The notes under the pieces: generated by a model
Seen by the model: the letters and a program-made list of their open reading frames with translations, nothing else
The model's database searches: none
Told to the model about the DNA's origin: nothing
Assembly: GCF_003031265.1 (NCBI RefSeq)
Contig: NZ_CP019966.1
Span: 1,550,001-1,614,000, forward strand
Direction: 5' to 3'
Length of the DNA: 64,000 nucleotides
Origin: Rhodopseudomonas palustris
Lineage (GTDB): Bacteria; Pseudomonadota; Alphaproteobacteria; Rhizobiales; Xanthobacteraceae
Part shown: positions 60,810 to 64,000 of the stretch, piece after piece
Layout: every line of letters begins with the position of its first letter
Numbering within the stretch: the first letter of the stretch is position 1
Program-made: the position numbers and the translations under genes

Positions 60810-62039
60810 TTAGTTGCGGCGTTCGCCGTCCTGCGGCTCGAGCCCGTAAGGCTTCACCAGGGCCCAGACATGGGCCGGTATCATGTTCTTCATTTTGTGT
60901 TTGTAGTGCCGCCGCAGATGCAGCACGGTCTCGACCGCCTTCATCTCGACCCGGGCGCGCGCGAATTCGATCCCGCGCGGCCCGACCTTCGGCATCAGCC
61001 ATCCCATGAACGGCCGCAGCCAGTTCGGCATGCCGCGCACCGGCAGGCCGCCGGCGGCGAGTTCGGTGTTCTTGAGGAAGCCCTTCACCGGCGCCACGCG
61101 ATTGCCGGCTGTGGTCGGTTCGCTCAGTTTGACGTCGTCGCCGAGCAGCCTCAGCAGTTCCTCGCCGCGCTCGTTGCGCACCAGGAGCCACTGTTCGCCG
61201 CGTCCGCCCATATAGCCGACGGTGATATCGGCGAGCGTATTGGTGTAGTCGACGCAGGTGCGGCAAGTGATCGGGAAGAAGTCCGGCGGCAGCTTCGAGA
61301 TCGGCAGCAGCAGGAACGGCACCCGCTTCACCTTGCCGTCGTCGAACCGCATCTCGACGTGATAGTCGGCGCAGAATTCCAGATAGGTGATGGTCTCGGG
61401 CTTGTCGGACAGCAGATCGAGGAAGCCGTGAAACGCTTCGGTGGTGGTGTTGTCCGAGCACGGCGTGCCGATCACGTACAGCTTTTCAAGGCCGAGCTGA
61501 TCCTGCAGCCGGCGCAGCGCGTAGATCTGGCAGGGCACGCCGATCACCGCGAGCCGCTTATAGCCGGCGGCGATGGCCGGTTCGATCAGCGCCAGCGACG
61601 GTGCGTAGCCCATCCGCATGCCGCGGCACTGCGCCATGCCTTCCGGCTTGGTCACCAGCACCGGCATCGGCTTCCATTTGTCGGACGGGTCCGGTGCCAT
61701 CGCGATCACCGCGTCGACCGCACCGGTCTCGAGTAGGCGCTGCGCGATCGTGGTGGTGATGCCGGTCCACTGCGCGCCCTGGCGCGGCTGCTTCATCGCC
61801 GCCTGCAGCATCCGGCGATACGGGCCGAAGAACGCCTCGTCGCCGGAGGCGCTGTCGCGGTTGCGGCCGTGCACCCGCTGTTCCATCGCCGGATAGTCCG
61901 GCTTGATGAACTGGCAGGCCTGGCCGCACTGCTTCGGATCGCTCATCCGCGACACGCCGCAATCGGTGCACAGCTCCCGCTCCGCCGGCTGGTTCAGCGG
62001 CGGCGTCCACAGTGCAGACGGGGTGTTGCGGTCGTGCAT
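60810..62039 (-). CDS. bciB: 8-vinyl reductase BciB (F420-reducing hydrogenase beta-subunit family)
   Basis: 409-aa ferredoxin-dependent flavoprotein of the FrhB family. Iron-sulfur cysteines are in CTDCG (24, 27) and CGQACQF (38, 42). Family marks are EQRVHGRNRD, FGPYRRMLQAAMKQP, GAQWTGI, RLAVIGVPCQIYALRR, GLEKLYVIGTPCSDN and a second Cys pair in CRTCVDYT. These agree with cyanobacterial and purple-bacterial BciB, which reduces the 8-vinyl group of divinyl (proto)chlorophyllide for bacteriochlorophyll synthesis. Located outside any bch cluster visible here. Confidence 0.85.
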   Translation of the reverse strand: MHDRNTPSALWTPPLNQPAERELCTDCGVSRMSDPKQCGQACQFIKPDYPAMEQRVHGRNRDSASGDEAFFGPYRRMLQAAMKQPRQGAQWTGITTTIAQRLLETGAVDAVIAMAPDPSDKWKPMPVLVTKPEGMAQCRGMRMGYAPSLALIEPAIAAGYKRLAVIGVPCQIYALRRLQDQLGLEKLYVIGTPCSDNTTTEAFHGFLDLLSDKPETITYLEFCADYHVEMRFDDGKVKRVPFLLLPISKLPPDFFPITCRTCVDYTNTLADITVGYMGGRGEQWLLVRNERGEELLRLLGDDVKLSEPTTAGNRVAPVKGFLKNTELAAGGLPVRGMPNWLRPFMGWLMPKVGPRGIEFARARVEMKAVETVLHLRRHYKHKMKNMIPAHVWALVKPYGLEPQDGERRN

Positions 62040-62099
62040 GGGCGCGTCTTGTAGGAACCGGCCAATGGCCTCGCCATTCGCCTTAAGTTGCTTTCCCGA

Positions 62100-62588
62100 T
62101 CAATAGAGCCAAAGCCGGGCGACCGATAGATCTGCGTCAAACTCGCGGCCGATCGCCACAAGCCCAATTCGGCGCAACCGCCGGGGATCGAACGGCACAT
62201 CGGTGCGGTGCGGGATGAACTCGGCGAATGGAAATTCGATCACCTGCCAGTGCGGCCCCACCAGGAGCGGATGGCGATAGGATTGCTGCGGCCGCGCCAG
62301 ATCGGTGGTGCGAAGATGCAGGCCGTAGGCCTCGCCATTGCCGAGCAGCTCGGCGGCGATGCCGCTGAAGCTGCCGGCATCGAACGCGCCGCCGTCCGGC
62401 GACAGATCCATCGCGATCTGGATGAAGCCGCCATTATTCTCGGTCGAGACCGCACCGCGCATCCGCGCCGCAGTGCGGCCTTCGATCTCCACAAGCTGCA
62501 GCGTGCCTTGCGAAACGCCGCCCATCACGGTGTCGGTGATCACCTGCCAGCGCCGCTGTCCTGCCGCCGGCCACAGCTCGTATTGCAT
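62100..62588 (-). CDS. CIA30/NDUFAF1-family protein
   Basis: 162-aa beta-sandwich protein with the CIA30 pattern: WQVITDTVMGGVSQGTLQ, AARMRGAVSTENNGGFIQIAMDL, FSGIAAELLGNGEAYGLHLRT, and IGLVAIGREFDADLSVARLWLY. Homologues in mitochondria help complex I assembly; bacterial versions are uncharacterised. The ATG overlaps the last base of the upstream hydrolase stop, so the two are coupled. Confidence 0.8.
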   Translation of the reverse strand: MQYELWPAAGQRRWQVITDTVMGGVSQGTLQLVEIEGRTAARMRGAVSTENNGGFIQIAMDLSPDGGAFDAGSFSGIAAELLGNGEAYGLHLRTTDLARPQQSYRHPLLVGPHWQVIEFPFAEFIPHRTDVPFDPRRLRRIGLVAIGREFDADLSVARLWLY

Positions 62589-64000
62589 CAGCGGATCACC
62601 ATCGGGAACGTCACCGCAATTGCCCAGGCGAACAGCACCGCGTTGGCCAGCGCGCCGGGCAGCGGATGATTGGTCGCCTTGTAGGTCCAGTTGCTGATCA
62701 GCCCGAAGGCCAGGAACAGCAGAAGAATCGCCGGCACGATGATGATCAGGAAGAACAGCTTCTGCAGATTGAGCGCCACCGCGACGGCGAGCGAGGCGAG
62801 GAAGCAGAATTTCGCCAGCGCATAGGCGCCGCGCTTGGCACCTTGGCCATGCGCCATCCATTCGGCGGTGATGAAATACGGGATCGTGCCACACGCCACC
62901 GCCGCGATCAGATGGACGCGCTGTTCGATCGGCATGAACGAGAACAGATAGGTGTCGAGCGCGAAGCCGAAGCCGAGAATGTTGTAGGCGATCGCCGCCA
63001 CGGCTGCGATCACCAGCGCCCCGATCGCGACCCGCGGGTGGGCGGGGTCGGGCAGGGCGCCGAGCGCTGCCAGCTCCTGCGCGTGCGGCCGCGTGGGATT
63101 CGGTGCCGCACGGCTGCCGCGCAGCCGGATCAGCACCAGAATCGCGGCCGTCAGCAGGCCGTACAGCAGGAAGTGCAGCGTCAGGTAGTCGCCGAGCAGG
63201 ATGATCAGGAAGTCGGTCGGTGCCTTCCACAACAGCAGCGGCGTCAGCACGGCAGGCACGATCGCGGTGACCAGAAGCTGCTTCCAGCTCAGGCTCGCAC
63301 CCATCGGCAGCGCCGCGGCACGGGGCAGCAGCTTCGAAAGCGGCCAGGCCAGCGTGATCAGGCCGCCGAACAGCAGCGCCAGCCAACGCGGCCGCTGGTC
63401 GATCCAGCCCGAGCCGGTGCGGCCGAACGCATCGTTCATCCAATGCAGCGACTCGCGCATCGAGTCCTGGCTGTACAGCACGCCGATGTGCTCGACCCCG
63501 GACGACAGCACGAAGCGGCGCGCGGTGCCGTCGGCGAAGCTGCCATAGGTGCGCCCTTCGGCGGCGTTGCCGCCGGCGACCTGATTGACGATGCGCAGGC
63601 CTTCGTCCTTCAGCATTTGCGGCTCGAGCGCGCCGACGATCACCAGAAGATTGTGTGGCAGCGTCGCGGTGGATTTGCGCGTGAACACCGATACCGCGAC
63701 AGTGGCGACGATCTCCGGATGTTCCACCGCATAGGCCACCACGATATCGGAAGCCATCGAATGGCCGAGCACGGCGGCGCGGCCGTCGCTCTCGGGCAGC
63801 TTGCGGGCATAGTCCGTGACCCGGCCGAGTTCGTCGACCAGGACGCCGGTGATTTTGGTCGGCTCATCGACGTCGCCCACCATCGTCACCGGATTGCGTC
63901 CGTGGCCGGTGAAGTCGAAGGTGACGGCGATATAGCCGTTGCGCGCCAGCGTCTGGGCGAACGGCTGCATCAATTGCTGCGAGCCGGCGAAGCCGTGGGC
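62588..64000 (-). CDS. Alpha/beta hydrolase fused to a polytopic membrane domain (5' end cut by window)
   Basis: At least 470 aa; the frame is open to the window end and begins mid-domain with AHGFAGSQQLMQPF, the oxyanion HGF loop of alpha/beta hydrolases. The N-terminal part (about 200 visible residues) has nucleophile elbow GHSMAS and a late His in SSGVEHIG. The rest has about eight hydrophobic helices (from WLALLFGGLITLAWPLSKLL to NAVLFAWAIAVTFPMVIR). Such fusions are uncommon; a lipid or membrane-bound substrate is possible. Followed by the CIA30 gene. Confidence 0.8.
   Translation of the reverse strand, partial: AHGFAGSQQLMQPFAQTLARNGYIAVTFDFTGHGRNPVTMVGDVDEPTKITGVLVDELGRVTDYARKLPESDGRAAVLGHSMASDIVVAYAVEHPEIVATVAVSVFTRKSTATLPHNLLVIVGALEPQMLKDEGLRIVNQVAGGNAAEGRTYGSFADGTARRFVLSSGVEHIGVLYSQDSMRESLHWMNDAFGRTGSGWIDQRPRWLALLFGGLITLAWPLSKLLPRAAALPMGASLSWKQLLVTAIVPAVLTPLLLWKAPTDFLIILLGDYLTLHFLLYGLLTAAILVLIRLRGSRAAPNPTRPHAQELAALGALPDPAHPRVAIGALVIAAVAAIAYNILGFGFALDTYLFSFMPIEQRVHLIAAVACGTIPYFITAEWMAHGQGAKRGAYALAKFCFLASLAVAVALNLQKLFFLIIIVPAILLLFLAFGLISNWTYKATNHPLPGALANAVLFAWAIAVTFPMVIR

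Overview
The window (GC-rich, roughly 65%, dense operons, several families of alphaproteobacterial palindromic intergenic repeats) reads as a chromosome segment of a purple non-sulfur phototroph. The order Cys-less bacteriophytochrome / LuxR-type regulator / pucBA / pucC matches the bphP4 (LH2 'e') locus of Rhodopseudomonas palustris, and the missing bilin cysteine matches what is reported for strain CGA009. This assignment comes from recalled gene content, not from a search.

Layout. (1) 1-7893: end of a peptide/nickel-type ABC transporter (two permeases), an acyl-CoA ligase, a single-chain biotin-dependent acyl-CoA carboxylase and a hotdog protein, apparently for uptake and activation of an organic acid. 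(2) 7900-13949: nitric oxide reductase operon norEFCBQD, with TTG-N8-CAA boxes before norE (two) and norC (one) and a divergent 51-aa membrane protein. (3) 13961-22447: formate/nitrite-type channel, DUF4424 protein, COG0523 metallochaperone GTPase with a Zur-like box, ilvD, a glutamine-amidotransferase-like hydrolase and a ClC channel. (4) 22461-32892, minus strand: one large ureide/carboxybiuret-type operon: ABC transporter (binding protein, two permeases, fused double ATPase), AtzG/HpxX, AtzE, AtzH/HpxZ, a GntR regulator and AtzF allophanate hydrolase. (5) 33268-39637: membrane protein, small HTH protein, then a Pho-box-preceded ABC transporter with a GpdQ-type phosphodiesterase, and a single-domain response regulator. 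(6) 39768-45174: alpha/beta hydrolase, a 27-aa membrane peptide, phosphoglucomutase, and a second nitrogen-oxide cluster (nnrU, nnrS, DUF2249) with the same type of box. (7) 45178-52811: CoA transferase, then the light-harvesting locus: response regulator, bphP4, a shared regulatory region, pucB, pucA, pucC and two unrecognised proteins built from an exact 16-residue repeat. (8) 52952-64000: Baeyer-Villiger-type monooxygenase, RND efflux pair, a small membrane protein whose ribosome binding site lies in a strong hairpin, a PA2169-like four-helix protein, bciB (8-vinyl reductase), a CIA30 protein, and a hydrolase/membrane fusion cut by the window end.

How they work together. The nor and nnr genes form an NO-handling regulon, probably under an Fnr/NnrR-type regulator located elsewhere. 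BphP4 and its regulator probably act on the adjacent puc promoter, which also carries two PpsR-type boxes; bciB supplies bacteriochlorophyll precursors. The two most interesting unexplained items are the 16-residue-repeat protein pair downstream of pucC, and the Pho-box ABC transporter/phosphodiesterase operon.
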